From the NCBI GenBank assembly GCA_016707485.1, contig JADJHN010000003.1, forward strand, positions 682,001 to 746,000: a stretch of DNA of 64,000 nucleotides, written 5' to 3'. Positions 52,882-61,803 of this stretch are shown here, one piece after another. Position numbers and translations under genes: made by a program. Each line of letters starts with the position of its first letter. Position 1 is the stretch's first letter. The notes below the pieces were generated by a model, which was given only the letters and a program-made list of their open reading frames with translations, ran no database searches and had not been told where the DNA came from. The DNA is from Lysobacterales bacterium. GTDB taxonomy: Bacteria > Pseudomonadota > Gammaproteobacteria > Xanthomonadales > Rhodanobacteraceae.

Positions 52882-55263
52882 GTGCGAGTCTTGTTGCGCC
52901 GCATCATCTTTTTCGTGCTTTTCCTGCTCACCACCAGCGCGCTCCTTGCATGGCTGGCCTTGCGCGGCAGCCTGCCACAACTGGACGGAAGCGTGCCGTC
53001 GAAAGCGATTGGTGCAAGCACGACGATCGAGCGGGACGCTTTGGGCAGCGTGACCATCAGCGGCAGCAGCCGCCGCGACGTGACCTGGGCACTCGGCTAT
53101 GTGCATGCCCAGGAGCGGTTTTTCGAAATGGACCTGATGCGCCGCAGCGCAGCCGGCGAACTGGCCGAACTGTTTGGTGCAGCGGCCTTGCCGCTTGACC
53201 GGCGCGCCCGCGTGCATCGCATGCGCGCACGCGCCGAAGCAAGCCTCGCAAAGGCCAGCAGCACGGATCGTGAAGTCATTGGCAGCTATACCGAGGGCAT
53301 CAATGCCGGACTCGCTGCGTTGCAGGTGCGCCCGTTTGCCTATCTGCTGACCCGCAACACGCCGCGCCCGTGGACCGGCGCCGACTCGTTGCTGGTCATC
53401 GATGCGATGTATTTCTCGCTGAACGATGCCGGCAACAAGCGGGAGCTGGCCTTCGCCCGCATGAAGGCCGCCCTGCCCGACACGGCCTATCGATTCCTCA
53501 CCGCCAGCGGCGGCTGGTGGGATGCGCCGCTGAGTGGCCCGGCCATGCGCTGGCCGGATCCGCCGGGCCCGGCCGACCTCGATTTGCGCAACCTCGACAA
53601 GTCCCTGCTGCAGGATGCCGAGCCTGCGGCCGATGTCGCTCCCGGCAGCAACAGCTTTGCCGTCAGCGGCGCCTTGACCGGTGGCCCCGCGCTGATCGCC
53701 AATGACATGCATCTGGAACTGCGCGTGCCGGACATCTGGTTCCGTGCCCGCCTGATCTATCCGGATCCCCGCCGCCCCGGTGCGCGCATCGATGTCAGTG
53801 GTGCCAGCCTGCCCGGCACGCCGGCCATCGTCGCCGGCAGCAATCGCTCGATCGCCTGGGGATTCACCAACAGCTATGGCGATTTCGCCGACTGGGTGCG
53901 CGTGCTGCCCGATCCGGCTGCGCGCGACCGCTACCTCACCGCCGAAGGCAGTGCGGCAATCGACACGCATGTCGAATCAATCGCCGTGCATGGCGCGGAT
54001 GCACAATCGATTGTCGTGCGCGAAACGCGCTGGGGGCCGATCATGGCCGAGGACGTCGACGGCACGCCGCTCGCCCTGGCCTGGACTGCCACGCACGAAG
54101 GCGCGGTCAACCTGGAACTGCTGAAGCTGGAAACCGCGGAAACGGCCGACGAGGCCATTGCCATAGCCCATCAGGCCGGCATGCCGGCGCAGAATTTCCT
54201 CGTTGCCGACCGCTTCGGCAGCATTGCCTGGACCATTGCCGGACGCATGCCGCTGCGCGTCGGCGGTTTCGATCCGCTCCTGCCTGCGGATTGGAGCAAG
54301 CCCGATACCGGCTGGAAGGGCTGGGTCGCTGCCAGCGACTATCCGCAAATCTCCAACCCGCCGCAGCATCGACTGTGGACGGCGAATGCGCGCATCGTCG
54401 ACGAGGGCCGCCACCTCGAGCTGATTGGCGACGGCGGCTACGAACTCGGGGCGCGCCAGAAGCAGATTCGCGATGGCCTTCGCGCGAGGGAGCATTTCAC
54501 CGCCGCCGACATGCTCGACATCCAGCTCGATGACCGTGCCTTGTTCCTCGATCCCTGGCGCAAACGCCTGCTTGCCTTGCTCGACAAGGGCGTGGCCGGC
54601 GCCGGGCGCGACGCGATGCGCAAGGCCCTGGATGACTGGGATGGCCACGCATCGATCAATTCCGTCAGCTATCGCATCGTCCGCGCCTGGCGCAACGAAG
54701 TGCGGGACACGGTGCTGGATGCCTTCGCCGGCGCGGTTCGTCGCAAATATGCGGATTTCAAATTGCCCAAGTTGTCGCAAGCGGAGCATGCACTGTGGTC
54801 GCTGCTCGAACTGAAGCCAGCCCATCTGCTGCCACCCGGTTACGCCAGCTGGGAGGAGCTGCAACTCGCCTGCCTGGATCGCGTTGCGGTCAATCTGCAG
54901 AAGCAACCCGGCGGCATCGCGGCACGAACCTGGGGCGAGCGCAATACCGCGCGCATTGCCCATCCGCTGTCGCGCGCCCTGCCCGGCTTTGTCGCCCGTT
55001 GGCTCGACATGCCGGCAGATGCGCTGGCCGGGGACAGCAACATGCCGCGCGTGCAGAGTCCGGATTTCGGCGCCTCGGAACGATTTGCCGTGGCACCGGG
55101 CGATGAGGAGCATGGCTATTTCGAGCTGCCTGGCGGCCAGAGCGGGCACCCGCTGTCACCGTTCTACGGTGCCGGCCACCGCGATTGGGTTGCAGGCAAG
55201 CCCACGCCATTCCTGCCCGGGCCGGCAATCCATCAACTGCGGCTGGAACCGGCGGCGAGGTGA
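52882..55263 (+). CDS. Penicillin-acylase-family (Ntn hydrolase) protein
   Basis: A 793-residue protein with an N-terminal signal anchor (RRIIFFVLFLLTTSALLAWLAL). The early alpha part has ALGYVHAQERFFEMDLMRRS, a family signature. The self-cleavage site precedes S256 in VAPGSNSFAVSG, which would become the N-terminal nucleophile of the beta chain. NDMHLELRVPDIWF and GSNRSIAWGFTNSYGDFAD are further family motifs. Such enzymes hydrolyse amide bonds of beta-lactams or acyl-homoserine lactones in the periplasm; the substrate is not set by sequence. The start is GTG 52882, with GGAG 8 nt upstream. Confidence 0.88.
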   Translation: MRVLLRRIIFFVLFLLTTSALLAWLALRGSLPQLDGSVPSKAIGASTTIERDALGSVTISGSSRRDVTWALGYVHAQERFFEMDLMRRSAAGELAELFGAAALPLDRRARVHRMRARAEASLAKASSTDREVIGSYTEGINAGLAALQVRPFAYLLTRNTPRPWTGADSLLVIDAMYFSLNDAGNKRELAFARMKAALPDTAYRFLTASGGWWDAPLSGPAMRWPDPPGPADLDLRNLDKSLLQDAEPAADVAPGSNSFAVSGALTGGPALIANDMHLELRVPDIWFRARLIYPDPRRPGARIDVSGASLPGTPAIVAGSNRSIAWGFTNSYGDFADWVRVLPDPAARDRYLTAEGSAAIDTHVESIAVHGADAQSIVVRETRWGPIMAEDVDGTPLALAWTATHEGAVNLELLKLETAETADEAIAIAHQAGMPAQNFLVADRFGSIAWTIAGRMPLRVGGFDPLLPADWSKPDTGWKGWVAASDYPQISNPPQHRLWTANARIVDEGRHLELIGDGGYELGARQKQIRDGLRAREHFTAADMLDIQLDDRALFLDPWRKRLLALLDKGVAGAGRDAMRKALDDWDGHASINSVSYRIVRAWRNEVRDTVLDAFAGAVRRKYADFKLPKLSQAEHALWSLLELKPAHLLPPGYASWEELQLACLDRVAVNLQKQPGGIAARTWGERNTARIAHPLSRALPGFVARWLDMPADALAGDSNMPRVQSPDFGASERFAVAPGDEEHGYFELPGGQSGHPLSPFYGAGHRDWVAGKPTPFLPGPAIHQLRLEPAAR

Positions 55264-55420
55264 GTATCCGTCTGGCCGGGCTGCGTCAGTCGGCGACTGG
55301 CTGACCTGACCCGGTCCGGAGCAACCGGGATGCGCAAGCGTTTGCGCATCCCGGCGTCGGCACTGAACAATGCAGAGCGATTGCCAATCAGAAGCAGGAT
55401 GTCCGCTGGCCGCTCTTGCC

Positions 55421-57433
55421 TCAGGGTGATTCAAACCCGTCCTGGAAAATGATGTCACCGGAACCGGGAACCAGGATCGGCACGGTGAAGCTCGACTGCA
55501 GTCCGGCCGTGGCAGGCTGGAGCTCGCTGGTACCAGCAACCGGCGCACTGTTCGTGGTCACCGAGAACGAATACAGCGAACCCCAGTCGAGCGATGCACC
55601 GGCAGGTGCAGTCCAGGTCAGGAAGCCACCCGCCGAACTGAAGGTCCAGTCGTTGCTGCCGGTCAGGTCGCCATCACTGAATTTGCTGGAGATGACAGTC
55701 ACCCCGGCCGGCAAGGCAATGCGGAACCGGTCGAAGCCCTTGTTGCTCACCACCTCGAGATTCGGCTCCGCACCAGCGGTAACCGCGCGGGAAAAATCGA
55801 GGTTGTGCACGGCGTAGTGATAGGTGGTCTGGCCATTGCCGAGATCGACCGCACGCACGGCAACCTTGGTGTGGCCTTCGGCAACCGCCATCTCCGAATT
55901 CTGCGCGACGGTATTCGCGGGCAGGTTTTCGACCCAGCGATCGGTGACCGAGCCGAGCTTGAAATTGCTCACACCGGCGAATGTCCAATTGCCGGCCGCA
56001 AACGTGGGTGTGCCGGTCACCGTGGCCATCGAGTTGTAGATGTTGATGTCCTGGCGGGCCAGGTACCAGGAATCAAACAGATAGCTGGCGCCCGGGTTGA
56101 CCGTGTTGCTGATCTGCGCTTCGTTGACCTCCATGCGCCGCACATAGCCATCATCGGATGGAAATGAATTGGTGTTGCTGCCGACGCAGGTCGGATCGAA
56201 CAAGGAATGGCAGCGCCCCCACTGGCCGGTGGCCGGAATGATCTCGGAACGGAACGAGAGATCCTGGTTGGCGTCGTTGTTGCCCGTGCTGTAGGTGTCG
56301 CTGCAGGAACGACCCAGAATGTGACTGTCGAAATTCTCGCCACTCGCACAGCCGCCATTGGTGGTCAGCCAGGCATGCTTGACCCCGGAACGACCGATCT
56401 GTTCGATGCTGCCATCGGCATTGATGCGGTACATGTTCCAGATCAGGTACGGATGCTGGTCGTTGTTGTAGGGCGCAAAGGTTCCGCTGAATTTCCCGTG
56501 CCAGGGAATCCAGGCGGTCCACAGCGCGCTGCTGGTACCCAGCGCGCCCTGGCTCGGAACGGTTACCTGAGCCGTTCCGGCGTTGACATTGTTCTTCAAT
56601 GTCGAACTCGGCGCGAACACGACCTTGCCGCTTCCGCCCGGCCCCGTCGTTCCGCTGGAGCGCATCCGCGAAACCGAAATGTTCTGCATGAACAGATCGG
56701 CCTCGTAGACCACTCCGGCAGGCTGCCCCGCCACTTGTTCGCCGTGATAGTGCGAGGGCGATGGCGTGCCCAGCGCATCCTTGACACCGCCGCCACCCTG
56801 CTGCGTTACCTGGGTGAGGATTTCCATATCGCCGATGGGCGCGTTGGCCATTTCCGGATGCCCGCTGCGCGCGGCCAGGGCCGGCGCAACGCGCATGTCG
56901 GCGGTATAGACCGCGAGTACGCGATTGTCGCGGACCAGCTCGTACATCAGCTTGTCGATGTAGAACCAGACCTTGCCGTCGCCGCTGACCACGTCGAGGT
57001 ACAGCGGATCCCTGGCATTCGGACGCAGGCGGAAATCCACCAGCGGGATCGTGCTGCCATCTTCCAGCGCAAGCACGTAGCCGCCTCGCGATTGCAGCGA
57101 TCCGCCAAGGAAACCGACGAAGGAGCCGCGTTCGGCGCGGAATTGCAGACTTCCGCTCTCACGCAGGGCGAACAGTTCCGAGCCGAGCGCCTGTCGCGCA
57201 TTCAGGCCATCGGTCAGGCGTGCTGCATCGGCGGGCAATTTCCCGGCGCGGCTCTGGATCGACATGCCCATGCTGCCAAGGATGTTTTCATTGAGACGCA
57301 GGGCGACGGTTCCGCCCCAGGCAGCCCAATCCCTGGAGGTTTCGCTTGCAGGGGTCGGTGCAGCCTGTTCGGCCCCGGCGATCATCGGACACAACGCAAG
57401 CGCGAGCGCGATGGGCAACATCTTGAGAGTCAT
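55421..57433 (-). CDS. Secreted protein of unknown function with IIFQDGFESP tail
   Basis: A 670-residue exported protein with a signal peptide (LALALCPMIAGA). The N-terminal 120 residues are compact (TDGLNARQALGSELFALRES, FVGFLGGSLQSRGGYVLALED). The central part is beta-rich with several Cys, HSLFDPTCVGSNT, and WIPWHGKFSGTFAPYNNDQH. It ends GSGDIIFQDGFESP, the same non-hydrophobic tail as two other exported proteins here. I do not recognise a domain. It lies 96 nt downstream of the five-haem cytochrome gene, on the same strand, so the two are probably co-transcribed and could act together on an external substrate. Upstream in-frame codons to 57523 fall in that gap; ATG 57433 begins the signal. 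Confidence 0.65.
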   Translation of the reverse strand: MTLKMLPIALALALCPMIAGAEQAAPTPASETSRDWAAWGGTVALRLNENILGSMGMSIQSRAGKLPADAARLTDGLNARQALGSELFALRESGSLQFRAERGSFVGFLGGSLQSRGGYVLALEDGSTIPLVDFRLRPNARDPLYLDVVSGDGKVWFYIDKLMYELVRDNRVLAVYTADMRVAPALAARSGHPEMANAPIGDMEILTQVTQQGGGGVKDALGTPSPSHYHGEQVAGQPAGVVYEADLFMQNISVSRMRSSGTTGPGGSGKVVFAPSSTLKNNVNAGTAQVTVPSQGALGTSSALWTAWIPWHGKFSGTFAPYNNDQHPYLIWNMYRINADGSIEQIGRSGVKHAWLTTNGGCASGENFDSHILGRSCSDTYSTGNNDANQDLSFRSEIIPATGQWGRCHSLFDPTCVGSNTNSFPSDDGYVRRMEVNEAQISNTVNPGASYLFDSWYLARQDINIYNSMATVTGTPTFAAGNWTFAGVSNFKLGSVTDRWVENLPANTVAQNSEMAVAEGHTKVAVRAVDLGNGQTTYHYAVHNLDFSRAVTAGAEPNLEVVSNKGFDRFRIALPAGVTVISSKFSDGDLTGSNDWTFSSAGGFLTWTAPAGASLDWGSLYSFSVTTNSAPVAGTSELQPATAGLQSSFTVPILVPGSGDIIFQDGFESP

Positions 57434-57529
57434 GGGTTCAGCCTCGAAGGTTGGATGGTGGATGGTGAATTGCAGCAAACCGCCGCGCGCGGGAAAGCGC
57501 AATGCGGCAAGACCTGGAAACATCGCCGG

Positions 57530-59440
57530 TCATGGCGTGAATGCGCTGCCGGAGGCGATGGCCTCGGGTGGCGACTTGCCATAACCCTGCTGGAAAACCG
57601 TGGCGTCGAAACTGTTGGCGAAAATGCGATCGCCGGACTCGGGGCCGTTCCACAGCTGCCACATGTACTCGCCGCGGGAACGATCCTTGGCACCGACCAC
57701 GGCCGGTCGGTTGGCCTCGCCGGCACACATCAGATTCTCGCCCGGAATCGCGCGCTCGATGGCCTGGCTGCGCAGGAACTCAAGATATTCACGGCTGGAT
57801 GTCTGATAGTACAGCCGCGCCGTGACGGTCATCGGACCCGGCGTCCCGGCTGGAATGACCACCGCATAATCGACCTCGTCGTAATTGACCAGGATGCCGC
57901 TGCCGGGCGCGGTTTCCGGATAGGTGATGCCGACCGGGCGCAACTCGTAGCCATTCGGATCGGCGGCTGTCGCCGGGCGGAAGCCGAGCGGGGGGATGCG
58001 GTTGTCCTTGGCGATGCAATCGCTGAGGACAAAATGGAAGGCTTTGCGGCCGAGGCTGTCAACGACATCGCAGCTGTTGTTGCCATGCCGGTTCCAGATC
58101 CCCTGCAGCACCTCGTAGACGCGCAGTTGCGGATCGCCGGCCAGCACGGCGCTGGCGGTGTCGTATTGGCCGCTCTCGTAAACCAGCGCACCGTTGAAAT
58201 CACGCACCTGGACATTCAGCCACATGCGCCGCCCTTCCGAGTAGCCGCTCGGCAGCTTGTGCCCGCTGTTGTTGGTGACCTTGACCCGCGCACTCAGTGA
58301 GCCCGCCGTCGCGCCGCCCGGTGCGCTGTAGGCGAGCAAGCTGACATCGACATCGGCAGCCGTCTGCAGCAGGTCCCGCGCCGCCTGGATGGTCTGCTCG
58401 AAGGAGCTTGCCCGGCCGATGCCGCCGGCCGATCCCGCAATCGCGTTGGTGTCGCTGAATTCGCCCTTGATGATCTTCGGCACCCAGGTGTTTCCGCCGA
58501 CAAAATCGTGTACCGGCAGGTTGCCGGTGCGCACGGGCCCGCCGGCGCAGGCAGTCGCGTTCGGATCCTGGCTGTCGGGCATGTGGCAGGCCTGGCAGGC
58601 CTGCCCGCCGGGGCCGGCATGGGTGCTTTGCTTCCACTCGCTGTAGGTGCGCTCGATCGGGAACGGGATGGAGGTGTCCGTGCCATCGGCGAGGATCAGG
58701 GTTTTCAGCGGCCCGCCGTCGGTATCCGGCGTGGTCACGTCGTGGCAGGTGCCGCAGACGGCGCTGTCTTCGTGGTAGGTCGATTTTGCCCAGGGATGGG
58801 GTGGCGAAAAGCTGCCGGAATAGGTGTAGGGGCCACGGCGACAGGGTGCGCCGGCGTTGCCGTTGCATTCGGTGTCATCCAGCCAGATGTTGGCGTTGCC
58901 GATCATGCCGGGTTCGCCCAGCGGCCCGCTGGGCATCATGCGATGGCAGGCATGGCAGCCGACGCCGCTGTAGTCATTCGAGAAATCCGGCGCATCCAGC
59001 GTGCCTTCCAGCAGGCAGCCATTGGCACCTTTTACCGGATCATTCGGTGCGCCGAAGCCGGATTTGACCACGCGTCCGCCATACCAGCCCGCCGACGTAT
59101 GGCAGCGCAGGCAAAAATCACCGGCGCCCGGGACATCCTTGTTGGCGACATCGACCGCTGCCCAGAACAGCGGATCGCGCGTGGCATTCGCCATCATCGA
59201 TCCACTCCAGGTGCTGTGCGGGCGGATCCCGGGATCGTTGCCGACAAAGCCGCCGTGACAGCCACTGCAGGAATCCGAAGGTTCCAGCGAAAAGAGCAGG
59301 CCGGGCTGCGTGCCGTGCGGCGTGAAATCCAGCGCAAGGACGTGCCCGCAGGCCAGCAGCAGAGCCAGCGCCAGCCCCGCACGCAGCCACAAACCCGATC
59401 GCAATTGTCCAGCACGGAAATGAAATCGCAAAACAGTCAC
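57530..59440 (-). CDS. Exported five-haem cytochrome c
   Basis: A 636-residue protein with five CxxCH haem sites: CSGCH (58), CLRCH (110), CHACH (162), CGTCH (229) and CQACH (282). The N-terminus is a signal (LALALLLACGHVLA). A second half without haem has the motif NNSGHKLPSGYSEGRRMWLNV, a segment frequent in secreted multihaem cytochromes. A late ESGDRIFANSFDATVF resembles the short tail of other exported proteins in this window, but 30 more residues follow. Such proteins pass electrons to periplasmic or extracellular acceptors. The start GTG 59440 is the only candidate before the signal. Confidence 0.85.
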   Translation of the reverse strand: MTVLRFHFRAGQLRSGLWLRAGLALALLLACGHVLALDFTPHGTQPGLLFSLEPSDSCSGCHGGFVGNDPGIRPHSTWSGSMMANATRDPLFWAAVDVANKDVPGAGDFCLRCHTSAGWYGGRVVKSGFGAPNDPVKGANGCLLEGTLDAPDFSNDYSGVGCHACHRMMPSGPLGEPGMIGNANIWLDDTECNGNAGAPCRRGPYTYSGSFSPPHPWAKSTYHEDSAVCGTCHDVTTPDTDGGPLKTLILADGTDTSIPFPIERTYSEWKQSTHAGPGGQACQACHMPDSQDPNATACAGGPVRTGNLPVHDFVGGNTWVPKIIKGEFSDTNAIAGSAGGIGRASSFEQTIQAARDLLQTAADVDVSLLAYSAPGGATAGSLSARVKVTNNSGHKLPSGYSEGRRMWLNVQVRDFNGALVYESGQYDTASAVLAGDPQLRVYEVLQGIWNRHGNNSCDVVDSLGRKAFHFVLSDCIAKDNRIPPLGFRPATAADPNGYELRPVGITYPETAPGSGILVNYDEVDYAVVIPAGTPGPMTVTARLYYQTSSREYLEFLRSQAIERAIPGENLMCAGEANRPAVVGAKDRSRGEYMWQLWNGPESGDRIFANSFDATVFQQGYGKSPPEAIASGSAFTP

Positions 59441-59708
59441 CTCACCCGACCTGAAGCCACGCTCGATGGCGTGATGTTGGTGCGATCCCTTGCGCGCACC
59501 CGATTGCCCTGGGTGATTGGATGCCGGAAGGCGAGGACGCTACCCGACCGGGCGCAGCATCGATGCCAACATTCCGGCAGACTGACAAACGCCGGACGGC
59601 GAACCGGCTGATTTTTATCACGAACCGGCCGCGCATGACACAGTCCATTGCGTTTGCACGTCCCGATTTTGCGCGAAAACGCACACTCGGGCATGCCCGG
59701 CGCATCAT

Positions 59709-60857
59709 TCAGGCCATTGTTGCAGCGCCCAGCAAGCGTTCGGCGACACCCAGATACAGCCCCGGCAGCAGTTCGAGATCCTGCAGCGACACGCATTCAT
59801 CGATCTTGTGGATGCTGGCGTTGCGTGGCCCGAGTTCAACCACCTCGGCACCAAGTGGCGCGATGAATCGGCCATCCGAGGTACCGCCGCCAGTACTTGC
59901 CGTTGGCGTGACGGCGCAGATCGACTCGACCGTCGCGGTAACGGCATCGCGCAATGGACCTTCCCGGGTCAGAAAGGCTTCGCCGGAAAGATTCCAGTCG
60001 ACGCTGAAATCCAGCGCATGGCGCGTGAGGCAGGCTTCGAGGCGTTGCCGCAGGCCAGCGGCCGTGCTCGCCGTGCCGAAGCGGAAGTTGAAGGTCACAT
60101 CGAGGCTGCCCGGGATGATGTTGCTGGCGCCGGTGCCGGCATGGATGTTGGAAATCTGCAGACTCGTCGGCGGGAAATCGGCGTTGCCTTCATCCCAGCG
60201 CGTCGCTGCCAATTCGGCCAGGGCCGGTGCCGCGGCATGGATCGGGTTCAAGGCCATCTCCGCATAGGCGACATGTCCCTGCACGCCGCGCACCGTCAGC
60301 TGGCCGTGCAGCGAACCTCGACGGCCGACGCGAATCAGATCGCCGAGCCGATCCTGCGAGGATGGCTCGCCGACCAGGCACCAATCAATGCGCTGGCCGC
60401 GGCGACGGAATTCCTCGGCGACCCGAGCCACGCCGTCGATCGACGGGCCTTCCTCGTCGCTGGTCAGCAACAGGGCGAGCGTTCCATGGTGATCGGGATG
60501 GCGACGCACGAACTCCTCGAGGGCAAGCGTCATCGCGGCGACGCCGGATTTCATGTCGGCGGCACCGCGGCCATGCAGATGGCCATTGCGCAGGGTCGGC
60601 TCGAACGGCGGGCTCGACCATTGCTCGACCGGGCCACTGGGCACGACATCGGTATGACCGAGGAAAACCAGCACCGGCGCGGCGCTTCCGTGAGTTGCCC
60701 AAAGGTTGTCGACTACACCGTAGCGCAAACGCTCGACGCTGAATCCGGCCCGGCCAAGGCGCTCGCCCAGCAGCGCCTGGCAACCGGCATCCTCGGGCGT
60801 CACCGATGCGCGGCGGATCAGTTCACTGGTGAGATGCAAAATGTCCGACATGGTCAT
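59709..60857 (-). CDS. dapE: Succinyl-diaminopimelate desuccinylase
   Basis: A 382-residue zinc enzyme of lysine and diaminopimelate synthesis. Zinc ligands and base are visible: H68 and D70 in FLGHTDVVPSGP, D101 in HGRGAADMKSG, and E135/E136 in TSDEEGPSIDG. TGASNIIPGSLDVTFNFRF and the C-terminal STGGGTSDGRFI follow. GGAG lies 7 nt before the ATG at 60857 (MTMSDIL..), so I chose that over ATG 60851; the GGAG is part of repeat A (60864-60939). arsC and dapD lie upstream on the same strand. Confidence 0.95.
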   Translation of the reverse strand: MTMSDILHLTSELIRRASVTPEDAGCQALLGERLGRAGFSVERLRYGVVDNLWATHGSAAPVLVFLGHTDVVPSGPVEQWSSPPFEPTLRNGHLHGRGAADMKSGVAAMTLALEEFVRRHPDHHGTLALLLTSDEEGPSIDGVARVAEEFRRRGQRIDWCLVGEPSSQDRLGDLIRVGRRGSLHGQLTVRGVQGHVAYAEMALNPIHAAAPALAELAATRWDEGNADFPPTSLQISNIHAGTGASNIIPGSLDVTFNFRFGTASTAAGLRQRLEACLTRHALDFSVDWNLSGEAFLTREGPLRDAVTATVESICAVTPTASTGGGTSDGRFIAPLGAEVVELGPRNASIHKIDECVSLQDLELLPGLYLGVAERLLGAATMA

Positions 60858-61252
60858 GGCTTTGCTCCCCTCTCCCCTCGCGTACTCGGAGAGCATGAAG
60901 GAGAGGGGTTGGGGGAGAGGGGGAGGCGCGAAGCGCCTGCCAGATCATTTCCAATACCGAATCGCTGTGCAAAAGAATATCGTCATTCCAGAACCTCAAC
61001 ATGTTGAAACCCCTGTGAGCGTAACCAGGCATCACGCTGAATATCGTGTGCCGATTGCAGATGCTGACTACCATCCGCCTCAACAATCAGCCGAGCTCCG
61101 AAATGCACAAAATCGACGATGTACGGCCCTATCGGCTGTTGCCGACGGAATTTCTGTCCATCCAGGCGATGATCGCGCAGATGACGCCAGAGTAGCGTCT
61201 CGGCATCCGTCATCTTTCGGCGCAGCATCTTGGCGAATTCGATTTGCTCCAA
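60823..61252 (-). pseudogene. DUF559-type endonuclease-like gene, frameshifted
   Basis: The minus strand from TTG 61252 reads EQIEFAKMLRRKMTDAETLL, then WRHLRDHRLDGQKFRRQQPI, then GPYIVDFVHFGARLIVEADG, a clear DUF559 (PD-(D/E)xK-like) domain. It stops early at 60983 after RSQGFQHVEVLE. The expected ending, GFNMLRFWNDDILLHSDSVL, is found in the next frame. Reading one base less in the run AAACCCC (61007-61013, GGGGTTT on the coding strand) joins them. The joined frame would run on into repeat A and the start of dapE (stop at 60823). It may be a true frameshift or a sequencing error in a homopolymer. Confidence 0.75.
60864..60939. repeat. GC-rich repeat element, copy A (next to dapE start)
   Basis: GCTCCCCTCTCCCCTCGCG starts the element; GGAGAGGGGTTGGGGGAGAG follows after a 16-nt insert, giving imperfect inverted halves, then GGCGCGAAGCGCC. 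It is the same orientation as copy C at 61385. On the minus strand it supplies the GGGGAG ribosome-binding site of dapE. Confidence 0.8.
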
Positions 61253-61255
61253 AGC

Positions 61256-61298
61256 TTCCCCTCTCCCCTCTCTCTCTCCCGCAAGGGGCGAGGGGCTC
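61256..61298. repeat. GC-rich repeat element, partial copy B (next to DUF559 start)
   Basis: TTCCCCTCTCCCCTCTCTCT, then CTCCCGCAAGGGGCGAGGGG: a related but diverged copy with inverted halves, lying just upstream of the DUF559 start and supplying a purine-rich leader for it. Confidence 0.6.
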
Positions 61299-61384
61299 AA
61301 AAAACCGACCGGCTTCCCGCCAACCAATTCCTGATTCCCGCTCACCAATTCCCGATTCCCGATTCCCGACATGATCGTGGCTTC

Positions 61385-61434
61385 GCTCCCCTCTCCCCTC
61401 GCGGGAGAGGGGTTGGAGGAGAGGGGAGGCGCGC
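61385..61434. repeat. GC-rich repeat element, copy C
   Basis: GCTCCCCTCTCCCCTCGCG (61385-61403) is identical to copy A, then GGAGAGGGGTTGGAGGAGAG and GGGAGGCGCG. The similarity to A extends about 17 nt to the left (GACATGATCGTGGCTTC versus GACATGGTCATGGCTTT). A micro-repeat of ATTCCCG units lies at about 61327-61370 beside it. Confidence 0.8.
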
Positions 61435-61452
61435 GAACCCGTTCTCCATCAA

Positions 61453-61803
61453 TCAAAACAATCCAGAATACGATTTGTCGTTGAAGCCCAGATGCACCGA
61501 ACCATCGGCGAGTACCAGCACGGGGCGTTTGACCAGGGCTGGATACTCGCGGATCAGCAGCGTCCACTCTGCCGTCGATCCGGGTGCTTTGCGTGAAGGC
61601 GCGAGATTGCGCCAGGTGGTGCCGCTGCGATTGACCAGCGCATCGAAGCCACCGACCGCCTCGGCCCAGGTCTTGAGCGTGGCCGGCGGCACGGGTACCT
61701 CGCGATAGTCGATGAAACGATGGTCGACGCCGTGGCGATCCAGCCACTTGCGCGCCTTGCCGCAGGTGTCGCATTTGTGCAAACCGTAAACTTCGATGCT
61801 CAT
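61453..61803 (-). CDS. ArsC/Spx-family reductase-like protein (YffB-type)
   Basis: A 116-residue thioredoxin-fold protein with the CxxC motif CDTC in LHKCDTCGKARKWLDRH. FIDYREVPVPPATLKTWAEA and the end ALVKRPVLVLADGSVHLGF match the ArsC-like family; the YffB subgroup sits beside dapE in many gammaproteobacteria. A role in arsenate reduction is not implied; YffB is thought to use glutathione. It overlaps dapD by 4 nt. Confidence 0.9.
   Translation of the reverse strand: MSIEVYGLHKCDTCGKARKWLDRHGVDHRFIDYREVPVPPATLKTWAEAVGGFDALVNRSGTTWRNLAPSRKAPGSTAEWTLLIREYPALVKRPVLVLADGSVHLGFNDKSYSGLF

Noticed and set aside
56207..58300. 697-codon plus-strand open frame opposite the secreted protein and cytochrome genes
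   Set aside because: It crosses the gap between two real genes on the other strand and its product resembles no family.
59442..59708. 88-codon minus-strand frame upstream of the cytochrome gene
   Set aside because: No domain, no signal, poor start context; more likely the upstream region of the cytochrome gene.
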